A stretch of 64,000 nt of DNA from Colwellia sp. RSH04 (GTDB lineage Bacteria > Pseudomonadota > Gammaproteobacteria > Enterobacterales > Alteromonadaceae), in the NCBI RefSeq assembly GCF_003545765.1, contig NZ_QXIO01000001.1:124001-188000 (forward strand). The letters are read 5' to 3'. Below are positions 47,370 to 56,723 of this stretch, one piece after another. The stretch's first letter is position 1. The number at the start of each line of letters is the position of its first letter. Made by a program: the position numbers and the translations under genes. The notes below the pieces were generated by a model. It worked only from the letters and a program-made list of their open reading frames with translations, was not told the DNA's origin and did not search any database.

Positions 47370-49568
47370 TTAACTTTTAAAGTGATTACTAACATATTGA
47401 ATAATCAATTGATTCAACGTTTTTTTACCTGAGAGTCCATATTGTTCACATACATGAGCAACCGTATTTTTTTGTAGCAAACGAGAAACTAATATTGACG
47501 TATGTTCAGGAACATCGCTATTTAATTGCAAAAGAAAGTGTACAAACCACAAATATAAGCTGTAAGCACAATGACTATATAACATTTCTCCGTTAACAAA
47601 AGCAGCTATTTTTCTTTGATCCGATTGGGTTAACAATGGCATATCAGTTTCTTTGCATTGAGAAAGTATTAAAGCTGACAACTCGCTCGGCAACCCCTTA
47701 AACTCATCAAGTAATAAATGCCTAAAACTGTTTGAAAACTCAGCGGCTAACGATTGTTGCGCGCTTTTCGCCATGCATGTAAGCGGTTGTAACACTAGAA
47801 CAGAATGTTCACCACTTGATTTATCTTTATTGAAACCAAGCCTAATCGCTGAAAAACCTTGCTTTATCCAATAAGAAAACAACCCATAATTAGCACCAAA
47901 ACTTGCGCCTATATAATCCACTTGGTTATCTTGAGCATAATTTAATAATTGCTTCATAAAATATGAACCAAACCCCGCATGCTGCACTTCAGGATGTATT
48001 GCTATTCGCATGACTCGTAAATAACGATAGTCAAATGCATTTTCCATGGCGCAATGAGTTAATAATGATTGAGGAATAAATTGACTCTTTAAGCGCCTTT
48101 TCGATTGCTGCACAGCACTAACATCTTCTGTGCTTACCTGCCCCTCAAGCAATCCCCCCTCAATTAACAATAAGGCAACACCAACAAGATTAGTTTCCTC
48201 ATCATGAACAGCACTTAAGGTAAATAACCTAACCTTTGGGTTCTCTAGCATCATTTTCAGATCACTAGGCTTGGTTTGGTAATGTGCAGAAATAAGAATG
48301 GCAAAAATTTGTGAGAGCAACACCTCATTTTTAAGAAGGTGTTCTATATTAATTTGTTCAAATAACAGACCTTCATTTAGAAGCGCTCTTTTATTAAGCC
48401 CTGTTGCTTTTGATTGAAGTGGTTGAATTACTTTCTTATTTAGGTCGGGCAAATTAGCATTCAATAAACCAACATCAAAAACTAGTTGCTCTAACGGATC
48501 ATTTTCAGCCCAGCGAATGGGCTTTGCTAAATGTAAGGCGTGCCATTTAGGTGTTAATTGCGCTAATATTTGAGTAAATTTCACAGTGAAACCACGCCCA
48601 GCGCCTTCATAACCATGAACAGTGCTAGCAAATACAGTTCGATGATATTTTTTCAACAATGAATGAAGCAAGTAAACGGGTACGCCTGCGGCCTCATCAA
48701 CAAGTAACAAACTTAACGTATGATGATTTTGCACTAAATCATCTATTGCGATAAAGGTAACTTCACCATTTAACGTAGACATATCAGGTAAACGTGCAGC
48801 TAACTGTTGAAAAAACACCGATAATGCTTGTTTGTCGGGAGCCGTCACACCAATATGCAACTTTTCACGCTCAGCTTTATGATTATTCAACAATTGAGCA
48901 CAAGCAATAGCAAGCGCCGTTGACTTACCTCGCCCTCGATCAGCGGTCAGTACTAAAGGCCTTTTCCTGTGGCCTGTGAGAACTTTTCCTACAGCATTTA
49001 CCGCATCAAGTTGTGCCTCATTAGCACAACCTAGTAACAGTGTTTCACCTTTTATTACTCGATTTTCATTTAAATAATGACAAGCCTTTTCAGCATTTGG
49101 AGCTTGTTGTACCTTTATATCGACTAGGTTACTGTCAACACCTTGCTCAATAATAATATGATGCTCATTGTTTATAATATGCGTTAAAAATCGTTGCATG
49201 AATCGCTGAACTTTTAAGTTTATGTCACAAGGCAGCAACACAAAGCATAGTCCGCCTGCTTTTAAGGTACCTGAGAGTGCCGCAAAGGCATCAAAATTGA
49301 ATTGGCTATCACTAAAAATAAGGCATTGACATTCACGACCCAAAAAATCTCGAAATCGTTTATAGGGAATATTTGCGTTAAAGGTAGCGCTGTCTCCGTA
49401 AACAAAACAATTTTCATTATCGACTAATAGATGACTTATTGAGCTGGATGCTAGTAAAGAGCTCGCCCACTGCTCATCACCTTTCATTAAGACTAAACGC
49501 CTATGCTGACGTACCCAAGCTTGATTAACAAGCCCAGCTATCCACGTTGAAAATTGCTGTTTATTCAT
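47370..49568 (-). CDS. tmcA: tRNA(Met) cytidine acetyltransferase TmcA
   Basis: TmcA acetylates the wobble cytidine of elongator tRNA-Met using ATP and acetyl-CoA, which sharpens AUG decoding. The 732-residue protein has an N-terminal RNA helicase-like module with Walker A LTADRGRGKSTALAIACAQLL and the aspartate motif LLVDEAAGVP. A GNAT acetyltransferase domain follows with HPEVQHAGFGSYFMKQLLNYA. E. coli TmcA is about 670 residues, so this protein is somewhat longer. I set the start at the ATG at 49568; a TTG two codons upstream adds only two residues. It lies 43 bp after the stop of the upstream gene set and is divergent from the small PA3496-like gene. Confidence 0.92.
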   Translation of the reverse strand: MNKQQFSTWIAGLVNQAWVRQHRRLVLMKGDEQWASSLLASSSISHLLVDNENCFVYGDSATFNANIPYKRFRDFLGRECQCLIFSDSQFNFDAFAALSGTLKAGGLCFVLLPCDINLKVQRFMQRFLTHIINNEHHIIIEQGVDSNLVDIKVQQAPNAEKACHYLNENRVIKGETLLLGCANEAQLDAVNAVGKVLTGHRKRPLVLTADRGRGKSTALAIACAQLLNNHKAEREKLHIGVTAPDKQALSVFFQQLAARLPDMSTLNGEVTFIAIDDLVQNHHTLSLLLVDEAAGVPVYLLHSLLKKYHRTVFASTVHGYEGAGRGFTVKFTQILAQLTPKWHALHLAKPIRWAENDPLEQLVFDVGLLNANLPDLNKKVIQPLQSKATGLNKRALLNEGLLFEQINIEHLLKNEVLLSQIFAILISAHYQTKPSDLKMMLENPKVRLFTLSAVHDEETNLVGVALLLIEGGLLEGQVSTEDVSAVQQSKRRLKSQFIPQSLLTHCAMENAFDYRYLRVMRIAIHPEVQHAGFGSYFMKQLLNYAQDNQVDYIGASFGANYGLFSYWIKQGFSAIRLGFNKDKSSGEHSVLVLQPLTCMAKSAQQSLAAEFSNSFRHLLLDEFKGLPSELSALILSQCKETDMPLLTQSDQRKIAAFVNGEMLYSHCAYSLYLWFVHFLLQLNSDVPEHTSILVSRLLQKNTVAHVCEQYGLSGKKTLNQLIIQYVSNHFKS

Positions 49569-49767
49569 AAGCAAAGGCTAGAGAGAAAAGAAAAAAGGAT
49601 TAATTCAAGTTTATCAAGCTCTTCACTGTAAACCAATATCGAACGTTGTTTAAACAACTAAAAAAGTAACAAAAAAATAATTGAAAATACCCTTGTATTT
49701 GCCTATGTTGATACATATCTATCTAATTATTTTTTATTAACCATCTTGAAATGATGAGGCATAAGCA

Positions 49768-49980
49768 ATGGTAAATGATATTGATGATGACTTCGCTGAA
49801 GAATTATATAGTACACAAGAACCTTCAGAAAGTACTGACACCAATATTGGAAGCAGTACATTAGCGAATAAAATAGCGCAAGAACAAGCCCAGAAGAACT
49901 TGCTTGCTCGAAAGCGCATTGATGAATTAATGGAGAAAAAGCGTTTAAAAGAGTTATTAGATGATAGTGAAGATTGGTAA
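49768..49980 (+). CDS. small PA3496-like protein
   Basis: The 70-residue protein is acidic at the start, then basic and helical at the end. Its C-terminal part (NLLARKRIDELMEKKRLKELLDDSEDW) resembles the PA3496 family described as putative envelope integrity proteins. No signal peptide or membrane helix is visible. The ATG follows an AAG-rich site (GATGAGGCATAAGCA). It lies between divergent tmcA and pdxH, and a terminator hairpin follows. The function is not known to me beyond the family name. Confidence 0.6.
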   Translation: MVNDIDDDFAEELYSTQEPSESTDTNIGSSTLANKIAQEQAQKNLLARKRIDELMEKKRLKELLDDSEDW

Positions 49981-50011
49981 TCTCCAGCCTGACTTTTCTA
50001 AATACTTGTTG

Positions 50012-50054
50012 CACTACAAGAGAGTTAAGCGATTAACTTATTCCCCTTGTAGTG
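50012..50054 (+). terminator. terminator after the PA3496-like gene
   Basis: CACTACAAG (50012-50020) pairs with CTTGTAGTG (50046-50054), and an inner stem GTTAA/TTAAC (50024-50037) fills the loop. A TTTATAT stretch follows. It lies 32 bp after the stop codon. Confidence 0.6.
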
Positions 50055-50194
50055 TTTATATCCCTGATTTATCTAACCGAATAGCCTACTCGAATAACCT
50101 CACCGAAAATAAACTATTAAGCTAACCTTGCATTCACTGCATTTAGGCATAAAATAACCAGCCACTTACAGATGAACATATTCACTCTTATCCT

Positions 50195-50848
50195 ATGACT
50201 TTATTTGAAAAATTACGCTGTTTGTTCACCTTTGGACAAGGCGTGGCATTACCATTACCCGACATTACGGATGAAAGTTCCCCTTTTGCTTTATTCCAGC
50301 AATGGTTTGATGACGCCAATAAATCAGGCATTTTATTACCTGAATCGATGTCGGTCAGTACTTGTTCAAGTTCAGGGCAACCTAGCTCGCGTATGGTGTT
50401 ACTTAAATCATTCGATGATAAAGGTTTTATTTTTTATACTAACTACAGTAGCCGAAAAAGCCATGAGCTAACCAGCAATGATAAAGTTGCCTTATTGTTT
50501 CATTGGAACGTTTTACAACGTCAAGTGCGTATTGAAGGTACAGTAGAAAAAGTATCTACAGAAGAGTCAGCTGAGTATTTTCATAGTAGAGATAGAGGCA
50601 GCCAAGTTGGCGCATGGGCATCTAAACAAAGCCAAAAGTTAACATACGATAACGAACTTAAAGATCGCATGAAACATTACTCTGAAAAGTTTTCTGAAGG
50701 TGAAGTACCTCACCCAGAGTTTTGGGGCGGCTGGCGAGTAAAGCCACACTTTATTGAATTTTGGCAAGGTAGAGCAAATAGGTTACACGATAGAGTTTGT
50801 TTTGAAAAAGCTGAAAACAACTGGCTCCAGCATAAACTTCATCCATAA
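50195..50848 (+). CDS. pdxH: pyridoxamine 5'-phosphate oxidase
   Basis: PdxH uses FMN and oxygen to make pyridoxal phosphate from pyridoxine or pyridoxamine phosphate. The 217-residue protein has the family blocks SSGQPSSRMVLLKSFDDKGFIFYTNYSSRKSHEL, LLFHWNVLQRQVRIEGTVEKVS, and RDRGSQVGAWASKQS. The C-terminal WGGWRVKPHFIEFWQGRANRLHDR carries the substrate-binding residues. It is monocistronic, with a hairpin at the convergent end. Confidence 0.95.
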   Translation: MTLFEKLRCLFTFGQGVALPLPDITDESSPFALFQQWFDDANKSGILLPESMSVSTCSSSGQPSSRMVLLKSFDDKGFIFYTNYSSRKSHELTSNDKVALLFHWNVLQRQVRIEGTVEKVSTEESAEYFHSRDRGSQVGAWASKQSQKLTYDNELKDRMKHYSEKFSEGEVPHPEFWGGWRVKPHFIEFWQGRANRLHDRVCFEKAENNWLQHKLHP

Positions 50849-50860
50849 ACTCATTTACCA

Positions 50861-50889
50861 TGGCAGATACAATTAGGCTGTACCTGCCA
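50861..50889. terminator. hairpin between convergent pdxH and the M48 gene
   Basis: TGGCAGATACA (50861-50871) pairs with TGTACCTGCCA (50879-50889) with one mismatch. It lies 12 bp after the pdxH stop. There is no clear T-run on either side, so this could be a weak bidirectional terminator. Confidence 0.4.
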
Positions 50890-50903
50890 AGTAATGACAT
50901 TGT

Positions 50904-51728
50904 TTATTTTTTTGTTACTGGTGGTTTTGGGATAACACGTGGCTTTTTACAATTGGGTCTCTTTTCTCTATTATACAAAGCCATAGATTGCGCTAAATGT
51001 TGATCCAACTGCTTAATACGAGTTTGATTCGACGGATGAGTCGACATAAATTCAGCAGGTGCAGCGCCATTACTGAGTTTGTCCATATTTTGCCATAACT
51101 TAATACTTGCTTTAGGATCAAAACCCGATTTAGCCATTAAATCTTGACCGACAATATCTGCTTCACTCTCGTGAGAACGGCTATATGGCATAATGACACC
51201 GTATTGTAAGCCAACACCTAATCCTGCCATCCATAGGCCTTTGTTATCAACATCGCTTGCCCCTATTGCGACAGTGGCAACGGCGACACCTATATTTGAC
51301 AATTTATTTGCTGATAAACGCTCATTAGAATGATGCTCTATTACATGACCAACTTCATGACCTATTATGGCACCGAGTTGATCTTGAGTTTCAGTAACAT
51401 TCAAAATGCCTGTATACACACCAATTTTACCACCGGGTAAGGCGAAAGCATTTACCTGAGCTGAATCAAAAACGACAACTTCCCATTCTCCTTGATGAGC
51501 AGATTTAGGTACATTCACTGTGATAGCATCAGCAACACATTGTACAAAATCAACCGTAGGTTTATCTTTACTAATAGGGGTTTGCTTCTTCATCTCATCA
51601 AAAGAAGCAGCACCCATTTTGTTCAACTCAGTTTCAGAAAATAACATTACCTGATTTCTTCCTGTTGTTGAGGTAGAACAGGCAGATAATGTAAGTAATG
51701 CAATACATGCAAGCGAGGCTAATTTCAT
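50904..51728 (-). CDS. M48-family metalloprotease lipoprotein, LoiP-like
   Basis: The 274-residue protein has a lipobox LSAC near residue 17, so it should be lipid-anchored on the periplasmic side. The zinc motif HEVGH is in IIGHEVGHVIEHHSNERLS, with a downstream glutamate ligand in SRSHESEADIVGQDLMAKSGF. This matches the LoiP/YcaL-like subset of M48 proteases, which act on outer-membrane proteins. The C-terminal tail is basic and proline-rich (NCKKPRVIPKPPVTKK). A short gap separates it from a repeat element upstream. Confidence 0.88.
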   Translation of the reverse strand: MKLASLACIALLTLSACSTSTTGRNQVMLFSETELNKMGAASFDEMKKQTPISKDKPTVDFVQCVADAITVNVPKSAHQGEWEVVVFDSAQVNAFALPGGKIGVYTGILNVTETQDQLGAIIGHEVGHVIEHHSNERLSANKLSNIGVAVATVAIGASDVDNKGLWMAGLGVGLQYGVIMPYSRSHESEADIVGQDLMAKSGFDPKASIKLWQNMDKLSNGAAPAEFMSTHPSNQTRIKQLDQHLAQSMALYNREKRPNCKKPRVIPKPPVTKK

Positions 51729-51786
51729 ATCAATTCCATATCGTAATAAGTTCCTTTATTTTAAAAACTAATTTACTAAATTACTA

Positions 51787-51890
51787 GGGCGTGTTGACCT
51801 TTGTTATGATTCATTAATTCAAATGAGTTCACTAAAATTTGAATGATAAGCTCTGAACACTTAACTTGTTTTAGGACGGGTCAACATTCA
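51787..51890. repeat. MITE-like repeat, AGGGCGTG-type ends (copy 2)
   Basis: The element starts GGGCGTGTTGACC (51787) after TA, and its other end carries the inverted core GGTCAACA (51879-51886). An inner inverted repeat, ATTCAAAT with ATTTGAAT, lies between. It sits between the M48 protease gene and oadB and has no coding content. Confidence 0.55.
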
Positions 51891-51900
51891 GAAACAAAAA

Positions 51901-51920
51901 AGCTCGGTATTAACCGAGCT
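51901..51920 (-). terminator. terminator of the oad operon
   Basis: AGCTCGGT (51901-51908) pairs with ACCGAGCT (51913-51920) around a 4-base loop. On the minus strand it is followed by a T-run (51896-51900), 25 bp beyond the oadB stop. Confidence 0.88.
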
Positions 51921-51945
51921 TTTATACATCAAAATTAATAAAGCA

Positions 51946-53079
51946 TTAACCGCCTACAAGGGCTAATAAAATACCAGCAGCAACGGCTGAGCCGAGAACA
52001 CCAGCTACATTTGGCCCCATAGCGTGCATTAATAAGAAGTTATGTGGGTTAGCCTCTAAACCGACTTTATTCGCCACACGAGCAGCCATAGGTACTGCTG
52101 ACACCCCCGCAGCACCAATAAGCGGGTTAATTGGATCTTTAGAGAACTTATTCATCAATTTTGCCATTAATACCCCAGAAGCCGTACCAATAGAGAATGC
52201 AACAGCACCTAAACCAAGAATACCCAGCGTTTCTACATTTAAAAATGCTTCGGCGCTTAATTTAGAGCCTACACCCAACCCTAAGAATATTGTCGTGATA
52301 TTGATTAGCTCGTTTTGAGCGGTTGAACTTAATCTATCAACTACACCTGATTCACGCATTAAGTTACCTAAACAGAACATACCGACTAATGGCGTTGCTG
52401 CTGGTAAGAAAAAGATTGTCATGAGTAATACACCTAAAGGAAATATTACTTTTTCAATTTTTGTTACTGGGCGTAATTGCGCCATTTCAATCTTTCGTTC
52501 TTCTTTTGAAGTTAACGCTTTCATAATAGGTGGCTGAATAATGGGTACTAGCGCCATATATGAGTATGCAGCTACCGCTATGGCACCCAGTAATTCAGGT
52601 GCTAATTTTGAAGCTAAAAAGATTGCCGTAGGGCCATCAGCGCCGCCAATAATAGCAATAGCTGAAGCATCCTTTAAGGTAAATTCAATACCTGGCACCA
52701 TATTTAACGCAATTGCGCCAAATAAAGTAGCAAAGATACCAAATTGAGCTGACGCACCTAATAACAAGGTTTTGGGGTTAGCAATTAGCGCCCCAAAATC
52801 AGTCATGGCACCAACACCCATAAATATAATCAGTGGGAATATCCCTGTATCGATGCCTGCATAGTAAATGTAATGTAATAACCCACCAATCTCTGAAAAC
52901 CCTGCAATAGGAATATTCGTTAAGATCGCACCAAAGCCCATTGGCAATAACAATAGTGGCTCAAAATTTCTAGCAATAGCTAAGTACAGTAAGCCACAAC
53001 CAACAAGCATCATGACAACCTGACCTGACTGAAAATTTGCAAGGCCAGTTGACATCCACAATGTGTATAAAGATTCCAT
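51946..53079 (-). CDS. oadB: oxaloacetate decarboxylase beta subunit (Na+ pump)
   Basis: The beta subunit is the membrane channel that couples decarboxylation to Na+ export. The 377-residue protein has several membrane helices and the conserved segments [34 protein letters not shown] and [43 protein letters not shown], with the Asp and Ser residues of the Na+ site. It is 9 bp after oadA. With oadG and oadA it forms a three-gene pump. Confidence 0.95.
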   Translation of the reverse strand: MESLYTLWMSTGLANFQSGQVVMMLVGCGLLYLAIARNFEPLLLLPMGFGAILTNIPIAGFSEIGGLLHYIYYAGIDTGIFPLIIFMGVGAMTDFGALIANPKTLLLGASAQFGIFATLFGAIALNMVPGIEFTLKDASAIAIIGGADGPTAIFLASKLAPELLGAIAVAAYSYMALVPIIQPPIMKALTSKEERKIEMAQLRPVTKIEKVIFPLGVLLMTIFFLPAATPLVGMFCLGNLMRESGVVDRLSSTAQNELINITTIFLGLGVGSKLSAEAFLNVETLGILGLGAVAFSIGTASGVLMAKLMNKFSKDPINPLIGAAGVSAVPMAARVANKVGLEANPHNFLLMHAMGPNVAGVLGSAVAAGILLALVGG

Positions 53080-53088
53080 GCTTATCTC

Positions 53089-54876
53089 CTACGAAAAGCT
53101 AAGCAAAGCATCACCAACAGCAACAGAGTCACCTTCTTTGGTAAATAACGAGACAATTTCACCGGCAGATACGGCACGAATTTCGGTTTCCATTTTCATT
53201 GCTTCCATGATGATAACGACATCACCAGCTTCAACATGATCCCCTTCACTCACTAAAACTTTAAAAATATTACCCGCTAAAGGCGCATTCAATGTTTCTT
53301 CTGCAGATATTGATGCTGATTGTTTAATGGTTTCATCGCCACCAACAGGTACTTTGATTGAATCAATAGAACCACCAGGGGCAACTACAACATCATATAC
53401 CTTACCATCAACGCTTACCGCATAACTTTCTGGTGCAGTTGCTGGCTGTGCGCTAGTGCTTTGTGCAGAAGGTGCTTGAGCAACTTGCTTTGTTGGCACA
53501 GGCTCAAATGCATCAGGATTGTTTCTGTTCTCTAAAAATTTCAAACCAATTTGTGGGAACAAAGCATAAGTCAGTACATCATCAATAACATCTTCAGCCA
53601 GTTCGATACGCTTTTCTTTAGCTAAAGACTGTAATTCATCAGACAGTTTATCAACTTCTGGGTCAAGAAGATCTGCTGGTCGACATGTTATAACGTCTTT
53701 ACCATCAAGAACTCTTGCTTGTAATGCCGTATCAACTGGAGCAGCTGTTGAGCCATACTCGCCCTTTAAAACGCCTGAAGTCTCTTTAGTTATCGACTTA
53801 TAACGCTCACCCGTTAAAACATTTAATACGGCTTGCGTACCAACAATTTGAGATGTAGGTGTCACTAATGGAATATAACCAAGATCTTTTCTTACTTTAG
53901 GGATTTCAGTTAATACTTCATCAAATTTATCTGCTGCACCTTGCTCTTTTAGCTGATTTTCCATGTTTGTTAACATGCCGCCTGGAACTTGTGCCATTAA
54001 AATACGTGCATCAACCCCTTTTAAGCTACCTTCAAACTGAGCATACTTCTCGCGAATATCACGAAAATATGCCGCAACTTCAGCCATTTTATCTACGTTT
54101 AAGCCTGTGTCACGTTCAGTGCCATCAACAATTGAAGCGATCGTCTCTGTAGGAGAATGACCGTAAGTCATACTCATAGACGAAATAGCAGTATCAACAA
54201 CATCTACACCGCTATCAATTGCTTTCATTTGGGTTGCAATACTTAACCCTGTTGTGGCGTGACAATGAAGTGCAATAGGTAGCGAAACAGTTTCTTTTAA
54301 TTTACCAATTAACTCTTGTGCATCATAAGGTTTTAAAAGACCAGACATGTCTTTAATACATAAAGAGTGGGCGCCCATATCTTCAAGCTGCTTAGCCATT
54401 GTCAACCAGCCTTCTAGCGTGTGAACAGGGCTTTCTGTATAACTTAACGTACCTTGGGCATGTGCACCGACTTTAACCGCAGCTTTGATTGATGTTTGTA
54501 AATTTCTAACATCGTTCATCGCATCGAAAATTCTAAAAACATCAATACCATTGATGTGAGCTCGCTCAACAAACTTCTCAACGACATCATCAGCGTAATG
54601 ACGGTAACCTAATATATTTTGTCCACGGAACAACATTTGTTGTTTCGTATTAGGCATCGCCTTTTTTAATGTACGAATTCTATGCCACGGATCTTCACCT
54701 AAATAGCGAATACAAGAATCAAAAGTTGCTCCACCCCAAGATTCAATTGACCAATAGCCCACTTCATCAAGTGTCTTAGCAATTGGCAACATATCTTCTA
54801 AGCGAAGTCTTGTTGCTAATAGTGATTGGTGTCCATCTCTTAAGACAACTTCAGTAATACCTAATGGCTTGCTCAT
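53089..54876 (-). CDS. oadA: oxaloacetate decarboxylase alpha subunit
   Basis: The alpha subunit carries the carboxyltransferase and the biotin carrier. The 595-residue protein starts with the carboxyltransferase domain ([21 protein letters not shown], then [21 protein letters not shown]) and ends with a biotinyl domain. The biotin lysine is in the [19 protein letters not shown] segment near the C-terminus. A proline/alanine-rich linker precedes that domain. I set the start at the ATG at 54876 because it has an AAAGG site and aligns with other OadA proteins; the longer frame from 54942 is not needed. The upstream oadG ends 20 bp before. Confidence 0.95.
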   Translation of the reverse strand: MSKPLGITEVVLRDGHQSLLATRLRLEDMLPIAKTLDEVGYWSIESWGGATFDSCIRYLGEDPWHRIRTLKKAMPNTKQQMLFRGQNILGYRHYADDVVEKFVERAHINGIDVFRIFDAMNDVRNLQTSIKAAVKVGAHAQGTLSYTESPVHTLEGWLTMAKQLEDMGAHSLCIKDMSGLLKPYDAQELIGKLKETVSLPIALHCHATTGLSIATQMKAIDSGVDVVDTAISSMSMTYGHSPTETIASIVDGTERDTGLNVDKMAEVAAYFRDIREKYAQFEGSLKGVDARILMAQVPGGMLTNMENQLKEQGAADKFDEVLTEIPKVRKDLGYIPLVTPTSQIVGTQAVLNVLTGERYKSITKETSGVLKGEYGSTAAPVDTALQARVLDGKDVITCRPADLLDPEVDKLSDELQSLAKEKRIELAEDVIDDVLTYALFPQIGLKFLENRNNPDAFEPVPTKQVAQAPSAQSTSAQPATAPESYAVSVDGKVYDVVVAPGGSIDSIKVPVGGDETIKQSASISAEETLNAPLAGNIFKVLVSEGDHVEAGDVVIIMEAMKMETEIRAVSAGEIVSLFTKEGDSVAVGDALLSFS

Positions 54877-54895
54877 GACGATACCTTTTATATTT

Positions 54896-55171
54896 TTATG
54901 ATTTTGGTTGAGAATGCTTGCGTCGGTAACTCGTAACTGCACTACTAATTGCTGTTACGATTGCTGGTGAAATATCTCCACTAGCCGCTTTATTTTGTTT
55001 TTTATTGGTTCTTGGTTTACTTTCAACCACCGCATCAGGAAATTTTACTGATAACTTGGCCAGTACAGTATTAATAAAAATGATTAATACGCTTAAAAAA
55101 GCAAAAACAAATACCATCCCTGCTAGCATTAATGTTCCTGCTTCTATAAATTCTTGTTGCATGTTGTCCAT
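54896..55171 (-). CDS. oadG: oxaloacetate decarboxylase gamma subunit
   Basis: The gamma subunit is a small membrane protein that assembles the alpha and beta subunits. The 91-residue product has one N-terminal membrane helix ([27 protein letters not shown]), then a soluble tail with basic residues. The length and placement in front of oadA are standard. Sequence in the tail is poorly conserved, so part of the call rests on context. Confidence 0.9.
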   Translation of the reverse strand: MDNMQQEFIEAGTLMLAGMVFVFAFLSVLIIFINTVLAKLSVKFPDAVVESKPRTNKKQNKAASGDISPAIVTAISSAVTSYRRKHSQPKS

Positions 55172-55667
55172 TTTTTTTCTCTAACGATTCTCTTGTAATT
55201 AGAATAATCACTCCAATCACTAAAAAGCAAATGCTTTTCGTTAGTTTCATAAAAAAAAATTTACGTCAACCCCCCAAAGAGCGAAATATTCACTTATTTT
55301 CAATAAATATGCAGCACATTTAGCATATTTTAATATTGTATATAATATCTAAGTTAGTAAAAATATGGCCTTTGGAAAAAAATCCAACGTTCGTATACTG
55401 TATCCTATATGTTAAGTTTTATTCATCAATCTTGCATACAATTACACTTTACCAAATCAAGAACTATCTAATTAATAAACAATTAAAACAAAAAACGACC
55501 AATTAATAATTCTTTAACCGCTATAAATACTGATAGCTTAGATTACAAAGAGGTATAGTTTAAAACGCATCACCGCTTAAATTTATCAATTGAATTTTAT
55601 CGACGTGGCCTCCTAAGATAGTCATACCGAACAATTGCAGCTATTAACATATACAGCTTGCTTATCT
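55172..55667. other. AT-rich intergenic region upstream of oadG
   Basis: No gene is visible in these 500 bp. It holds the oad promoter side; a possible -35 TTGCTT about 60 bp upstream of oadG has a weak -10 partner. A small hairpin TTGGA/TCCAA flanks an A-run near 55375-55392. The rest gives no structure I can name. Confidence 0.45.
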
Positions 55668-55910
55668 ATTATCCCGACTTTAGGGCGTGTTGACTTAGAA
55701 TTAGTTAACTAACCTCAGCTCGGGATAATAAATAGCTCCCTAGCAGCTATTTTTCCTTACTTCTATGTTTAATTCATAAACAATAGAACAACTATTCTTA
55801 ATGAATTTGCCTTGAATTAAGAAAAACTATCAAGCTAGTGAGTTGCTGAAACCACAAGTATAACAATTTCAAACGATTAACTTATCTCTTAACCCGAGCT
55901 GAGGTTAACT
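55668..55910. repeat. nested inverted-repeat region with a third GGGCGTG-type end
   Basis: ATTATCCCGA (55668-55677) is inverted as TCGGGATAAT (55720-55729). The same right arm, extended as AACCTCAGCTCGGG (55711-55724), is inverted again as CCCGAGCTGAGGTT (55893-55906). Between the first pair lies a TA-flanked GGGCGTGTTGAC (55683-55694), the same end as in the repeats at 43313 and 51787. This looks like two overlapping palindromic elements, one possibly inserted into the other. No intact gene is inside. Confidence 0.55.
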
Positions 55911-56137
55911 ATGCATTCTTCAGCAGATAATGATGACGTAAGCACAATAATCAGAAAATGGCTTGAAATTGAAAATACAGCATTACATTTATGACGAACA
56001 GTATTTAATCCCAGTCGGTATAAGAAAGTGATCTCTTAGCCGTAAAACTCGCCTATCTCGTTTTAAGTGCTCACCTCTTTATGTGGATTGGTAAAATGCT
56101 TTTTAAAGGGCAAAAAAAAAGACCTAGCATAAGCTAG
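55911..56137 (+). pseudogene. possible degenerate coding remnant with two frameshifts
   Basis: From an ATG at 55911 the frame reads MHSSADNDDVSTIIRKWLEI.. and stops at 55992. A one-base shift gives YDEQYLIPVGIRK to 56028, and a second shift gives SDLLAVKLAYLVLSAHLFMW.., which looks like a membrane helix, up to the tRNA-operon terminator. The three pieces are collinear and each looks protein-like, so this may be a decayed gene. I cannot name a family, and it may be chance. Confidence 0.3.
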
Positions 56138-56141
56138 GTCT
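56120..56141 (-). terminator. terminator of the tRNA operon
   Basis: AGACCTAGC (56120-56128) pairs perfectly with GCTAGGTCT (56133-56141) around a 4-base loop. On the minus strand a run of nine T residues follows. It lies just beyond the last tRNA-Arg gene. Confidence 0.92.
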
Positions 56142-56159
56142 TTCTATCTCAAAGAGATG

Positions 56160-56236
56160 TGGCGGACGCGGCAGGAGTCGAACCTGCGACCGCCTGGTTC
56201 GTAGCCAGGTACTCTATCCAGCTGAGCTACGCGTCC
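56160..56236 (-). tRNA. tRNA-Arg (anticodon ACG), copy 2
   Basis: The minus strand reads an acceptor stem GGACGCG pairing with CGCGTCC. The D arm is AGCTCAGCTGGATAGAGT, the anticodon loop CTACGAA gives ACG, and the T arm reads GCAGGTTCGAATCCTGC. Discriminator G and an encoded CCA end it. It is identical to the copy 157 bp upstream on this strand. An ACG anticodon is normally read as ICG after deamination. Confidence 0.97.
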
Positions 56237-56316
56237 GCGGTCTAAAAACTTCTTTAACCAGCCTTAATAGTAGCTGCTCTTCAATTCATTAACCACTTTC
56301 TTTGAAGAAAAGAAAG

Positions 56317-56393
56317 TGGCGGACGCGGCAGGAGTCGAACCTGCGACCGCCTGGTTCGTAGCCAGGTACTCTATCCAGCTGAGCTACGCGTCC
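56317..56393 (-). tRNA. tRNA-Arg (anticodon ACG), copy 1
   Basis: The sequence is identical over the full 77 bases to the second copy, with the anticodon loop CTACGAA and an encoded CCA. It lies directly after tRNA-Ser on the minus strand. The two Arg copies are a recent tandem duplication or are held identical by gene conversion. Confidence 0.97.
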
Positions 56394-56395
56394 GC

Positions 56396-56489
<94 letters not shown>

Positions 56490-56500
56490 AGTGGGTGCGA

Positions 56501-56528
56501 ATATTAATGGATCTTAAAAATAAGTCAA
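56501..56528 (-). promoter_or_regulatory. promoter of the tRNA-Ser/Arg operon
   Basis: On the minus strand TTGACT (56523-56528) and TAATAT (56501-56506) are separated by 16 bp. The sequence between -10 and the tRNA is GC-rich, a discriminator typical of stringently controlled stable-RNA promoters. Confidence 0.75.
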
Positions 56529-56647
56529 ACAATTTTTCGAATTAATTTGTCTTTTTGAACTGTTTGCTGACAATTCATGCAAATGTGGTGTTTTTTAACC
56601 AAAATTGCAATTAAAGTGTGAGTAAATCATATTGTATCTTGATCAAA

Positions 56648-56677
56648 AAAGGCGAAGAACTTGCGTTAATCGCCTTT
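56648..56677 (-). terminator. terminator of the RTX lipase gene
   Basis: AAAGGCGA (56648-56655) pairs with TCGCCTTT (56670-56677). On the minus strand the hairpin is followed by a T-run (56645-56650). It lies 47 bp after the RTX stop. Confidence 0.8.
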
Positions 56678-56723
56678 AACAAACTAAAAGAGAATATTCT
56701 CATTAATTCATAGGTATACTGTA

